From: SVQP01 sp045603085
GTDB taxonomy: Bacteria; Bacillota; Clostridia; Oscillospirales; CAG-272
DNA: 33,952 nt
Assembly (NCBI GenBank): GCA_045603085.1
Contig: JAZULL010000139.1
Location: 1-33,952, forward strand
Direction of reading: 5' to 3'
Part shown: positions 1-7,765 of the stretch, one piece after another
Position numbering within the stretch: the stretch's first letter is position 1
Layout of the letters: every line of letters starts with the position of its first letter
The notes under the pieces: generated by a model
Database searches by the model: none
Seen by the model: only the letters and a program-made list of their open reading frames with translations
What the model was told of the DNA's origin: nothing
Made by a program: the position numbers and the translations under genes

Positions 1-2
1 GC

Positions 3-32
3 TCACAGAACGACATGGCTACGATCCGACTT
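3..32. repeat. Terminal inverted repeat, left copy
   Basis: These 30 bases are the exact reverse complement of the last 30 bases of the window (33923-33952). The identity stops at base 33. Read outward, both window ends enter the same sequence, beginning AAGTCGGATCGTAGCC. This copy also supplies the last codons and the stop of the Gln/Asn peptide gene at 19-114. A sequence shared by both ends of a contig usually means a multi-copy element at which assembly stopped; that part is inference. Confidence 0.85.
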
Positions 33-114
33 TGTTGTTCTGGTTTTGATTCTGGTTCTGGTTCTGGCTCTGGTTCTGGCTCTGGTTTTCCTTCTTGTTC
101 TGTTCCTTGGACAT
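19..114 (-). CDS. Gln/Asn dipeptide-repeat small peptide (31 aa)
   Basis: This is a 31-residue ORF on the minus strand. It opens MSKEQNKKEN, continues with alternating QN/QS dipeptides, and ends NNKVGS. It was chosen over the hydrophobic plus-strand reading because AGGAG lies about 10 bases upstream of the ATG on the minus strand, while the plus-strand frame has no ribosome binding site. There is no signal peptide and no membrane segment. The product is hydrophilic, low in complexity and probably disordered. It follows the 490-aa membrane protein gene on the same strand. The repeat coding (CAG/AAC/AGC) could vary in length by slippage. The final codons lie inside the 30-bp repeat shared with the other window end, so the natural C-terminus may have been altered by that repeat. 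No function is assigned. Confidence 0.55.
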   Translation of the reverse strand: MSKEQNKKENQSQNQSQNQNQNQNQNNKVGS

Positions 115-174
115 ACTGTAAAATCTCCTATGATCTGTAAAATCTCCCTTTTTCAAGGGTCAGTTACAGTATGT
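111..174 (-). promoter_or_regulatory. Leader hairpin and duplicated RBS of the Gln/Asn peptide gene
   Basis: ACATACTGTAA at 111-121 and TTACAGTATGT at 164-174 form an 11-bp inverted repeat around the translation start of the small peptide at 114. On the minus strand the start codon lies inside the stem. Between the arms the block GGAGATTTTACAG occurs twice (rc of 117-129 and 136-148), so the ribosome binding site and its spacer are duplicated; only the second copy is followed by ATG. A smaller hairpin (CCCTT/AAGGG) lies inside. A start-codon-masking leader is inference from this geometry. Confidence 0.4.
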
Positions 175-194
175 ACCGACAAAACGCTCTTTAT

Positions 195-1667
195 TCAGTC
201 TGTCTTTGTGCTTCCCGAGAGCAGGTAGCGGTTGTCGATCTGCTCGACCACGTCCCCGTTCTTTTCGGCAAACAGTACCACCAAAACAGCGCCCAGCAGC
301 AAGTTGACCAGCCACATCACGTCGGCAAGGATATAATACCACTCGCCCTTAAAGCCGCTGTACGGCACAAGGCAGGTATAGGCGATACTGCCCGCGGCAC
401 AGACCGCACTCATGACCGCTACCAAAGCAAGCCCGCGGATCAGCTGCTTATGCAACGTAGGCAGCCTGGAAGAGCTTTGCACGTCCACGTGGGTGACCTT
501 AAGCCCCGTATGCTGACGGATGATCTCGCGCACGCAATTCAGCACCGACAAAATCGCCAGCACAAATGCAAGAGCCGACAGTACGCTGATGATAATTGTG
601 ACCACGTGCGCGTCATACACCTCGCTATCCTTGAGAATGCCCGCGGTGCTAAAGCCCTTGATCTTGAAAAACCAGATCTGCCAGCCGGTATCCAACAGCG
701 AGATCAATGCGTAGGCACTCAGCACGGCAACGCTCTGCTTCCAGACCGTAAGATACTTGCGAAGCACGGCAACACCCGTGATCAGGCAGGCTGCACACAG
801 CACGTCGGGCAGGACGTTGATGCTGTCCATGGGAAGATCCAGCGACAGAATCACACCCAACAGCAAAAAGAACGAGCCCAGCCTATAGCGTTTGGCTACG
901 AACAGCTCGGTGTTGGGCAGGATATCCTGCTCATACCGCTCGCACAGATACGAGATCAGCTCGCTGTCCTTGCGCACGCGGCCAAAATAATGCGTGATGC
1001 AGATCAGCCATGCGATGCCGATCACAATCCCCGCGCCGATGGCTAAGAGGCGGAACAGCGACACGTAACCGTAAAAATTAAACTTGGAATATTCGTGATC
1101 GGTCAGCGCCGCAAACTCGGGCAGAACGTTCAGCGCGGACTTGAGTACCACAAACAGTGCGGTAAGCAGCGAGGTGCTCTCGCCAAGCGAGACCTCGGTG
1201 TGTGCGGTATCAAATTCAGACCTGCGACGGATGAACAGCGAGAAAATGCCGCGTCCCCAGGTGGGGCGGAACACGCTTGCATCGCCCACGCTACCGCGGG
1301 AGCCTGCATACACAAAGCCCTCGAACAGATGCTTGTAGGCCGGCAGGAGCGTCATCAGCTCCAGCACGCCGAATACAAAATTGCCCAGCAGAATGGTGGT
1401 GGGGCGTTCATTTCCCTGCACCAATCCGAACAGCACGAACATAAAGACGATTCTGCCTGCGCCCAGCGCGATCATTCTGCGGAACAGTCGGGCGGACTCG
1501 GCAAAGTGGTCGTTAAGATATGCCAGCGAGGATAAGCCCATGGACAGCAGAATATAGCCGATCACGTCGGGCAATGGGTCAAATACCACGACGTCGGGAT
1601 TACAGAAAAACAGGAACGACACCAGGATCAGGCCGATCCCCATGCGCTTTTTGTGCAGATTCTGCAT
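195..1667 (-). CDS. Multi-pass membrane protein of unknown function (490 aa)
   Basis: This is a polytopic membrane protein with roughly nine hydrophobic segments and short hydrophilic loops. It has no recognisable catalytic motif. The N-terminal segment (about residues 10-52, containing FDPLPDVIGYIL) resembles an internal segment (about 262-305, containing INVLPDVLCAAC), so the protein probably arose by duplication of a two-helix unit around a conserved LPDV. The start is supported by GGAGAGGAG seven bases upstream of the ATG. It lies downstream of secA and the 229-aa membrane protein on the same strand, but the 281-bp palindromic element separates it from them and ends next to its ribosome binding site. 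A transport or sensing role would be a guess. Confidence 0.85.
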   Translation of the reverse strand: MQNLHKKRMGIGLILVSFLFFCNPDVVVFDPLPDVIGYILLSMGLSSLAYLNDHFAESARLFRRMIALGAGRIVFMFVLFGLVQGNERPTTILLGNFVFGVLELMTLLPAYKHLFEGFVYAGSRGSVGDASVFRPTWGRGIFSLFIRRRSEFDTAHTEVSLGESTSLLTALFVVLKSALNVLPEFAALTDHEYSKFNFYGYVSLFRLLAIGAGIVIGIAWLICITHYFGRVRKDSELISYLCERYEQDILPNTELFVAKRYRLGSFFLLLGVILSLDLPMDSINVLPDVLCAACLITGVAVLRKYLTVWKQSVAVLSAYALISLLDTGWQIWFFKIKGFSTAGILKDSEVYDAHVVTIIISVLSALAFVLAILSVLNCVREIIRQHTGLKVTHVDVQSSSRLPTLHKQLIRGLALVAVMSAVCAAGSIAYTCLVPYSGFKGEWYYILADVMWLVNLLLGAVLVVLFAEKNGDVVEQIDNRYLLSGSTKTD

Positions 1668-1683
1668 ACGCTTACTCCTCTCC

Positions 1684-1964
1684 TATAGCCGAAGAGAGCC
1701 GAACTCACACGGTTTTGCTCGGCAAATATCTGCACCTGCGGCAGAAAAAATACTCGCAATATCGTATATTGCTTCGCATTTTCTTTTTGCATCTGCGAAA
1801 TATTTGCTCGCGCAAAACTGCACAGCACCCTCCGGCGTTGCAATTTTTGAGGGATTTTGTCGAAGCGAGTCGAAGCAAGATACACATCTTGCAAGGCGAG
1901 CTTCGGCATAAGACGCAGAAATTGCTCGCCGCAGGGCGTATGAGTTCGGCTCTCTTCGGCTATA
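1684..1964. repeat. 281-bp MITE-like element with 24-bp terminal inverted repeats
   Basis: The two ends, 1684-1707 (TATAGCCGAAGAGAGCC...) and 1941-1964, are perfect 24-bp inverted repeats. The interior holds two imperfect long palindromes. One is centred near the GCAATAT/ATATTGC arms at about 1750-1767. The other is centred on GCAAGAT-ACAC-ATCTTGC at about 1875-1892. The short overlapping ORFs inside lack plausible starts and composition, so the element is non-coding. It fills almost the whole gap between two co-oriented membrane protein genes and would form a large cruciform or RNA hairpin. A diverged copy of one end lies at 14702-14730. The element resembles a miniature inverted-repeat transposable element; no flanking target duplication is obvious. 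Confidence 0.75.
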
Positions 1965-1967
1965 AAA

Positions 1968-2657
1968 TTATTTTTTACGCTTTTTCTTGTTTTTTTGATT
2001 TACGGCCTCTTTTTCGCGTACCGCGCGGTCGCGCTCATCCATTTTCTCCCGCATCTGATTGACAAATGCAAATCGCGAGGGCTTTCTCTCCATCTGCTCG
2101 TCCCCCTCGGGGCAGATATACATGTAGCAGGTAAAGAGATTGAACAGATTGAAGACTGCCCAGACAAACTGGAGCAGCGCCGCGATGGCCGAGAACATCT
2201 GAAGCGGATATCCCACAAGCTCCAGCACCATAGCGACGATATAGCAGCTGCACTGAATGCTGACCAGCCAAAGCCCCCAATCGGTTCGCCTTGCAATCGC
2301 GGGCAGCTCCAGCTCTGCGGCAAAGCCGCGCAGCTGGCGCAAGAATACCCAGTGGAAGCAAAGGATCAATGCATATTCCACCAAGGTGACAACAGCCGTG
2401 ACCGTGACGCCAAAGATCGGCAGCTCCGGGGCGGCTACGCCAAGGCTTGGCAACAAATTCACGATGCCGCTTGCTGCGTGATACAGACAGCAAGCCCCCA
2501 GTGGGATCAGCCACCATACCGCACTTATGAATGCGGGACGGTAATCACGCAGCTTGATCAGCGCCCATGCCACCAGTGCGTACCCGATCAGGTGCAGATA
2601 CGACAGCGGCACGAAAAACGCCATAAAGTATGCTAAGAACAGTATTCCGAATCCCAT
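1968..2657 (-). CDS. Membrane protein of unknown function (229 aa)
   Basis: The product has about five to six hydrophobic segments. The first lies at about residues 3-35, and others contain PAFISAVWWLIPLGACCLYH and VAMVLELVGYPLQMFSAIAA. A cytoplasmic tail of about 45 charged residues follows and ends in a lysine/arginine run (KKKRKK). No catalytic motif is visible. The ATG at 2657 has AAGGA five bases upstream, and that site overlaps the end of secA. The gap to the secA stop is only 9 bases, so the two are probably co-transcribed and translationally coupled. The palindromic element begins four bases after the stop and may act as the 3' end of the secA transcript. The basic tail could contact nucleic acid or ribosomes, but that is speculation. 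Confidence 0.85.
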   Translation of the reverse strand: MGFGILFLAYFMAFFVPLSYLHLIGYALVAWALIKLRDYRPAFISAVWWLIPLGACCLYHAASGIVNLLPSLGVAAPELPIFGVTVTAVVTLVEYALILCFHWVFLRQLRGFAAELELPAIARRTDWGLWLVSIQCSCYIVAMVLELVGYPLQMFSAIAALLQFVWAVFNLFNLFTCYMYICPEGDEQMERKPSRFAFVNQMREKMDERDRAVREKEAVNQKNKKKRKK

Positions 2658-2666
2658 AGCAAGTCC

Positions 2667-5414
2667 TTATTTACCCTGTCCGCAGCAGTTCTTGTATTTC
2701 TTACCCGAGCCACAGGGGCATGCGTCGTTTCTGCCGGTCTTGGGGGCTTCGCGGCGCACGATGGTCACCTTTTTGACGGGTCTCTTTCCCTGCCCCTCAA
2801 AGCCATCCTGCAAGGGATTTGCGACCTGCACGCGCGCGACCTCCTCGCGAGGCTTGGGCACGATGGAAAGCAGGGTGCGCACCGTCTTCTCGCGAATATC
2901 GTTGACCATAGCCTCAAAGGCCTCGCCACCCACGATACGGTATTCGATGATGGGATCTCTCTGGGCATAAGCCTGCAGGCCGATGGTACTCTTGAGCTCA
3001 TCCATGGCGTCAATGTGATCCATCCATGCGGTATCTACGTTACGAAGCAGAACGGCACGCTCGACCTCGCGGAATATCTCCTCGCCAAACAGCTGCTCCT
3101 TTTCCTCATACTTGGCCTCTGCCTTTTCCATTAAGAACTGCTCCAGCTTGCTCTTGGTCAGCTTAGAGAGCTCCTTATCGTCATAGCGCAGATCGTTCTG
3201 ATCGCACAGATAGCCGATATATACGTTGCGCAAGCCGTCCAGATTCCAGGTCTCGGGACCTTCCTCGCCGGTATACATGGCCACGTTGTCCTTGATCGAC
3301 TCGCCGATCATGTGCAGGATCTTGCTTGAAATATCCTTGCCCTCAAGAACCTCCTGCCTTTGCGAGTAGATGATATTTCTCTGCTGGTTCATGACGTCGT
3401 CATAAGACAGCACGTACTTTCTGCGCTTGAAGTTCTGGTCCTCAATTCTCTGCTGAGCGTTCTGAATACTGCCCGACAGAATCTTGGCGTCAATGGGGGT
3501 ATCCTCATCCATACCCATGCGGTCAACCATACCCGCGATCTTTTCCGAGCCGAACAGTCTCATCAGATCGTCCTCCAGAGAGAGGAAGAAGCGGGATTCG
3601 CCGGGGTCGCCCTGTCTGCCGGAACGGCCGCGCAGCTGGTTGTCGATACGGCGGCTTTCATGTCGCTCGGTACCTATGATGAACAAGCCGCCCGCCGCCT
3701 TGACCTTCTCGGCCTCGGGTGCGATCTGCTCCTTATAGCTCTCATAAAGCTCGCCATAGGTGGCTCTGACAGCAAGGATCGCGGGATCGTCGGTCTGCGA
3801 GGTGCCGTTGGCCTGCGCGACCAGCGCCTCGTCCACACCCTGCGCGCGAAGCTCGGACTTTGCCATAAACTCGGGATTACCGCCCAGCATGATGTCGGTT
3901 CCGCGTCCTGCCATGTTGGTAGAGATGGTAACGGCACCGTACTTACCGGCCTGCGCGACGATCTCTGCTTCCTTATCGTGATACTTTGCGTTGAGCACGT
4001 GGTGCGGGATCTTTTCCTTCTTGAGTCTTGCGGAAAGCATCTCCGACTTTTCAACCGAAACGGTACCCACCAGCACGGGCTGACCCTTTTGGTGACACTC
4101 CTTGATCTGGCGGATGATGGCGTTATATTTTCCGTTGACGTTCTTATACACCACGTCGGTGTGGTCATCACGGATCATGGGCATATTGGTGGGGATCTCC
4201 ACGACGTCCAGAGAATAGATCTCGCGGAACTCCTCCTCCTCGGTCAGCGCCGTACCCGTCATACCCGAGAGCTTGCCGTACATACGGAAATAGTTCTGGA
4301 AGGTAATGGTGGCCAGCGTCTTGTTTTCCTTTTCAATGACCACGCCTTCCTTGGCCTCAATTGCCTGGTGCAGACCGTCGGAATAGCGACGGCCGTACAT
4401 CAGTCGGCCTGTAAAGGTATCGACGATGATAACGCCCTTATCATTGACAATGTAGTCCTGGTCGCGGTGCATACATCCGTGCGCGCGGATGGCCTGATTG
4501 ACGTGATGCGCCACCGTGGCGTTTTCCTGGTCGGAGTAGTTTGCAAGGCCAAAGAATCTCTCGGCCTTTTTAGCACCTCTGGGGGTCAGGATGGCGTTGT
4601 TGGCCTTTTCGTCCACGATGTAGTCGGCCTCGATGTCGTCGTGCTGCTCCTTGTTGTCCAGCTCCTTGACCACGTGCTTGGTCAGCGTCTTGACAAATGC
4701 GTTTGCGCGCTCGTACATATCGGTAGGCTTATCGCCTGCGCCCGAAATGATCAGAGGAGTACGCGCCTCGTCGATCAGGATAGAGTCCACCTCGTCCACA
4801 ATGGCAAAGGCGTGTCCGCGCTGTACCATCTTTTCCTTATAGACCACCATATTGTCACGCAGGTAATCAAAGCCGTATTCGTTATTGGTGCCGTAGGTAA
4901 TGTCCGCAGCATAAGCCTGCTTCTTTTCCGCATTGGTAATGCCGTGCACCACAAGGCCTGTCGTAAGACCCATAAAGCCGTAAACGCGGCTCATTTCCTC
5001 GCAGCCGTAGCGCGCCAGATAGTCGTTGACCGTGACGATATGCACACCCTTGCCGTTCAGGGCATTGAGGTATGCGGGCATGGTTGCCACCAGGGTCTTA
5101 CCCTCACCCGTTTTCATCTCGGCAATTCTGCCCTGATGCAGAACGATACCGCCCAGCAGCTGTACGTAGAAGGGTCGCTTGCCAAGCACTCTGTCATCTG
5201 CCTCACGGATGGCGGCAAATGCGTCGGGCAGGATATCGTCCAGCGTCTCGCCTGCCGCGAGTCTGCCCTTGAGAATGGCGGTGACGCCGCGCAGCTCGTC
5301 GTCGGTCATGGCGGCATATTTGGGTGCCAACCCTTCAATAATATCGGCAGTCTTGCGGATCTGCTTTAACTGTCTTTCGCTGTAAGTGCCGAAGATCTTT
5401 GTGATCAAGCTCAT
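2667..5414 (-). CDS. secA: Preprotein translocase ATPase SecA
   Basis: SecA is the ATPase that drives unfolded preproteins through the SecYEG channel. At 915 aa it has normal family length. Visible in order are the N-terminal SecA region (SLITKIFGTYSERQLK), Walker A (EMKTGEGKT, about residues 99-107), the DEAD-type Walker B with DEVDSILIDEARTPLIISG, the preprotein cross-linking domain, nucleotide-binding domain 2 with NMAGRGTDIMLGGNP and GTERHESRRIDNQLRGRSG, and a C-terminal zinc-binding SEC-C tail (CPCGSGKKYKNCC) that contacts SecB or ribosomes. An upstream ATG at 5447 is in frame, but the start at 5414 matches family N-termini and has GGAGG nine bases upstream. The gene diverges from trmL. 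The upstream minus strand is very AT-rich with several TATAAT-like boxes. Confidence 0.98.
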   Translation of the reverse strand: MSLITKIFGTYSERQLKQIRKTADIIEGLAPKYAAMTDDELRGVTAILKGRLAAGETLDDILPDAFAAIREADDRVLGKRPFYVQLLGGIVLHQGRIAEMKTGEGKTLVATMPAYLNALNGKGVHIVTVNDYLARYGCEEMSRVYGFMGLTTGLVVHGITNAEKKQAYAADITYGTNNEYGFDYLRDNMVVYKEKMVQRGHAFAIVDEVDSILIDEARTPLIISGAGDKPTDMYERANAFVKTLTKHVVKELDNKEQHDDIEADYIVDEKANNAILTPRGAKKAERFFGLANYSDQENATVAHHVNQAIRAHGCMHRDQDYIVNDKGVIIVDTFTGRLMYGRRYSDGLHQAIEAKEGVVIEKENKTLATITFQNYFRMYGKLSGMTGTALTEEEEFREIYSLDVVEIPTNMPMIRDDHTDVVYKNVNGKYNAIIRQIKECHQKGQPVLVGTVSVEKSEMLSARLKKEKIPHHVLNAKYHDKEAEIVAQAGKYGAVTISTNMAGRGTDIMLGGNPEFMAKSELRAQGVDEALVAQANGTSQTDDPAILAVRATYGELYESYKEQIAPEAEKVKAAGGLFIIGTERHESRRIDNQLRGRSGRQGDPGESRFFLSLEDDLMRLFGSEKIAGMVDRMGMDEDTPIDAKILSGSIQNAQQRIEDQNFKRRKYVLSYDDVMNQQRNIIYSQRQEVLEGKDISSKILHMIGESIKDNVAMYTGEEGPETWNLDGLRNVYIGYLCDQNDLRYDDKELSKLTKSKLEQFLMEKAEAKYEEKEQLFGEEIFREVERAVLLRNVDTAWMDHIDAMDELKSTIGLQAYAQRDPIIEYRIVGGEAFEAMVNDIREKTVRTLLSIVPKPREEVARVQVANPLQDGFEGQGKRPVKKVTIVRREAPKTGRNDACPCGSGKKYKNCCGQGK

Positions 5415-5526
5415 TATATAATTCCTCCGAAAACCGTAATTTCGCATTATATCGCATTATATATCCCATATTATATACCATAAAATACTGCAATACATAA
5501 AATATTTGTAAATTTTCGGAGAATAC

Positions 5527-5555
5527 TTGAAAACACACTGCCAAAACGCTATAAT
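5527..5555 (+). promoter_or_regulatory. SigmaA-type promoter of trmL-mnmA
   Basis: TTGAAA at 5527-5532 and TATAAT at 5550-5555 are separated by 17 bases. The start of trmL is 35 bases downstream of the -10 box. This supports the trmL start at 5590 rather than the in-frame codon at 5527, which coincides with the -35 box. Confidence 0.75.
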
Positions 5556-5589
5556 GTTGTTAGAACTTTCGCGAAAGGATCTTTCCTGC

Positions 5590-6102
5590 ATGAAGCATAT
5601 AAACATCGTTCTCCATCAGCCCGAGATCCCGCAGAACACGGGCAACATTGCCCGCACCTGCGCGGCAACCGGTGCGTCGTTGCACCTCATCCGCCCCATG
5701 GGCTTTACCGTGACCGACAAGCACTTAAAGCGCGCGGGACTTGACTACTGGGACAAGCTGGACATTACCTACTACGACGGACTTGAGGATTTTTACGCCA
5801 AGCACCCGGGGGCAAAAATATATTATTTTTCCACCAAGGCAAGGTACAACTACGCAGAGGTGACTTACCCCGACGAGGTATTTCTCATGTTCGGCAAGGA
5901 GACAAAGGGACTTCCGGAGGAGCTGCTTGCCGCGCACCCCGACGATTGCGTGCGCATTCCCATGCGCCCCACTCTTCGCTCGCTCAATCTTTCCAATTCG
6001 GTGGCGATTGCCGTCTACGAGGTGCTCAGGCAGGACGATTTCGCACAGCTGCAGACCGAGGGTGAGCTGACGCAGTACACGTGGGGGGACAGACAGGTAT
6101 GA
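5590..6102 (+). CDS. trmL: tRNA (cytidine/uridine-34 2'-O)-methyltransferase TrmL
   Basis: This SPOUT-class enzyme transfers a methyl group from S-adenosylmethionine to the 2'-O of the wobble nucleotide of certain tRNA-Leu species. All three SPOUT signatures are visible: PEIPQNTGNIART near residues 11-23, FGKETKGLPEELL in the middle, and IPMRPTLRSLNLSNSVAIAV near the C-terminus, which forms the knotted SAM pocket. The 170-aa length is typical. The start at 5590 is preceded by AAAGGA and fits both the promoter and family N-termini. Its stop overlaps the mnmA start (ATGA), so the two tRNA wobble-base modifiers are translationally coupled. Confidence 0.95.
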   Translation: MKHINIVLHQPEIPQNTGNIARTCAATGASLHLIRPMGFTVTDKHLKRAGLDYWDKLDITYYDGLEDFYAKHPGAKIYYFSTKARYNYAEVTYPDEVFLMFGKETKGLPEELLAAHPDDCVRIPMRPTLRSLNLSNSVAIAVYEVLRQDDFAQLQTEGELTQYTWGDRQV

Positions 6103-7169
6103 GTAAAACCAAAGTCTTGGTCGCCATGAGCGGTGGCGTGGACAGCGCCGCGACTGCCCTGCTCTGTCGAGAAATGGGCTACGACGTGGGCGGCTGCACC
6201 ATGAAGCTTTACAGACCGCCCACAGACAGCGCCAAAGGGAGAATCTGTGGCTCGGACAAGGACGTGCAGGACGCGCGTACGGTGTGCGAGCATTTGGGAA
6301 TTTCCCATACCGTGCTGGATTTCGGAAAGAAGTTTGAGGACTGCGTGATCGCAGATTTCATCACCGAATATCAGAATTGCAGAACCCCCAACCCCTGCAC
6401 CGTTTGCAACCGATACATGAAATTCGGTGCGCTGCTTGATGCGGCGATCGAGCTGGGCTATGACAAGATCGCCACGGGACATTACGCGCGCACAGAGCGG
6501 GCTGAAAATGGCAGATATCTGCTCAAACGGGCGGCTGACACCACCAAGGATCAGACCTATTTTCTCTGGCAGCTGACCCAGCATCAGCTCTCGCACACAC
6601 TCTTCCCTCTCGGGCAGATGTCCAAGACCGAGGTGCGCGCGCTGGCAGAGCAAAACGGTCTTTGCAACGCCCATAAGAGCGACAGTCAGGACATCTGCTT
6701 TGTGCCCGACGGCGACTATGCCGCATTCATTCTGGATAAAACCGGTGCGACCTATCCCGCAGGCAATTTCGTGGACGAGCAAGGAAACATGCTTGGCAAG
6801 CATGCCGGCATCATCCGTTACACGGTAGGCCAGCGCAAGGGGCTGGGCATCGCACTCGGCGCGCCCATGTACGTCAAGAGCAAGAATGCCGCGGACAACA
6901 CGGTGACGCTGTGTGACAACGATGCGCTGTTTTCCCGCCATCTTGATGCAGACCGCATCAATCTGATCTCGGTAGCCTCTTTGGAGCATCCCATCCGCGC
7001 CGAGGTCAGGATCCGATCTGCGCACTCCCCCTGCCCGGCCACGGTCACACAGACCGGCGAGGACTCCCTGCACGTGGAATTCGACACTCCTCAGCGCGCC
7101 ATCGCACCCGGTCAGTCGGTCGTGATCTACGACGGCGACACGGTGGTCGGCGGCGGCATTATCCAATAA
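6099..7169 (+). CDS. mnmA: tRNA-specific 2-thiouridylase MnmA
   Basis: MnmA adenylates and then thiolates U34 of tRNA-Lys, -Glu and -Gln, using sulfur passed from a cysteine desulfurase relay. The PP-loop ATP motif SGGVDS is at residues 11-16. The catalytic cysteines are C100 in NPCTVCN and C200 in SQDICF; both are present. The 356-aa length is normal. The ATG at 6099 overlaps the trmL stop by four bases and is preceded by a G-rich ribosome binding site. A strong hairpin terminator follows at once. The sulfur-donor desulfurase often encoded beside mnmA is not in this window. Confidence 0.97.
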   Translation: MSKTKVLVAMSGGVDSAATALLCREMGYDVGGCTMKLYRPPTDSAKGRICGSDKDVQDARTVCEHLGISHTVLDFGKKFEDCVIADFITEYQNCRTPNPCTVCNRYMKFGALLDAAIELGYDKIATGHYARTERAENGRYLLKRAADTTKDQTYFLWQLTQHQLSHTLFPLGQMSKTEVRALAEQNGLCNAHKSDSQDICFVPDGDYAAFILDKTGATYPAGNFVDEQGNMLGKHAGIIRYTVGQRKGLGIALGAPMYVKSKNAADNTVTLCDNDALFSRHLDADRINLISVASLEHPIRAEVRIRSAHSPCPATVTQTGEDSLHVEFDTPQRAIAPGQSVVIYDGDTVVGGGIIQ

Positions 7170-7176
7170 AAAAATC

Positions 7177-7207
7177 AGCGACCTGCGAAATCTCGCAGGT
7201 CGCTTGT
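7177..7207. terminator. Bidirectional terminator after mnmA
   Basis: AGCGACCTGCGA (7177-7188) and TCGCAGGTCGCT (7193-7204) form a perfect 12-bp stem with a four-base loop. A T-rich stretch follows on the plus strand, and seven Ts follow on the minus strand (the A run at 7168-7174). It separates plus-strand mnmA from the convergent lipoprotein gene. Confidence 0.85.
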
Positions 7208-7216
7208 TCTAAATGG

Positions 7217-7240
7217 AAAGGGCGATCACTCGCCCTTTTT
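7217..7240 (+). terminator. Second terminator hairpin
   Basis: AAAGGGCGA (7217-7225) pairs with TCGCCCTTT (7230-7238) and is followed by a T run. It backs up the terminator ten bases upstream, so two terminators in series insulate mnmA from the convergent lipoprotein gene. Confidence 0.75.
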
Positions 7241-7256
7241 GTATGTACGTGAAAGA

Positions 7257-7682
7257 TCAGTCCTTGGAAACGCTGTCCATATAGACAACGATGACGTCGC
7301 CCGGCTGTACCTTGTAGGTGTACATGGACTCGTTCTCAAGATACTGAGTGTTGATTGCAAAGGTCCAGAAGCTGCCGGTGCCTGCGGTGGTGCTGCCGAT
7401 CTTCTTAACGGTCTGCTGAGCTTCATCGGCAAATACGAGCTCAAGCTCCTCCAGCTCACAGAAGTCGATCAGAATGTCGGTAACCGTGGGCTCTTCACCT
7501 TCATAATAGGTGTAGATGTACTCAGCATCCTGTGCAATCACGTCGCCGTCGGGAGCGGTCTTGATGGTGAAAGCAACCGTAAGGGTTTTCTTGACTGCTT
7601 CGGGCTCCTGCTCACAAGCGATCAGTGCACAGCCCAGCATTGCGACAACAAGCGCCAAAGCCAATACTCTGTAAAGTTTCAT
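7257..7682 (-). CDS. Lipoprotein with DUF4430-like domain (141 aa)
   Basis: The product has an N-terminal lipoprotein signal (hydrophobic residues 5-22, lipobox LIAC with the lipidated cysteine at 23), so it should be anchored to the outer face of the cytoplasmic membrane. The rest resembles the DUF4430 fold found in clostridial surface and cobalamin-binding-like proteins: an early TVTDILIDF strand-helix, a central GTGSFWTFAINTQYLEN, and a terminal YKVQPGDVIVVYM, with the aromatic-rich xWxFxxN and PGDxI pattern typical of that family. AAGGAG precedes the ATG by eight bases. It appears monocistronic, with its own consensus promoter and terminator. The ligand cannot be told from sequence. Confidence 0.85.
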   Translation of the reverse strand: MKLYRVLALALVVAMLGCALIACEQEPEAVKKTLTVAFTIKTAPDGDVIAQDAEYIYTYYEGEEPTVTDILIDFCELEELELVFADEAQQTVKKIGSTTAGTGSFWTFAINTQYLENESMYTYKVQPGDVIVVYMDSVSKD

Positions 7683-7718
7683 TGCAAAATCTCCTTATGA
7701 TTTTTTATTTACATGTAC

Positions 7719-7747
7719 ATTATAATGCATTTTTTCCATTTTGTCAA
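7719..7747 (-). promoter_or_regulatory. Perfect consensus sigmaA promoter of the lipoprotein gene
   Basis: On the minus strand TTGACA (rc of 7742-7747) and TATAAT (rc of 7719-7724) are separated by exactly 17 bases. Both hexamers are perfect. The lipoprotein start codon is 36 bases downstream of the -10 box, so strong constitutive expression is expected. Confidence 0.85.
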
Positions 7748-7765
7748 CTGTTTTTTGGTACATTT

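Noticed and set aside
46..228. Hydrophobic plus-strand ORF that looks like a small membrane toxin (MILVLVLALV...)
   Set aside because: It is the complement of the Gln/Asn repeat. It has no ribosome binding site, while the minus-strand frame has one.
1628..2062. Several short ORFs on both strands across the 281-bp element
   Set aside because: They run through the terminal repeats into neighbouring genes, have no ribosome binding sites and look like translated palindrome.
3360..5369. Long plus-strand ORF (669 aa) opposite secA
   Set aside because: The opposite frame is a complete SecA; the antisense product is His/Val-rich shadow sequence with no domain.
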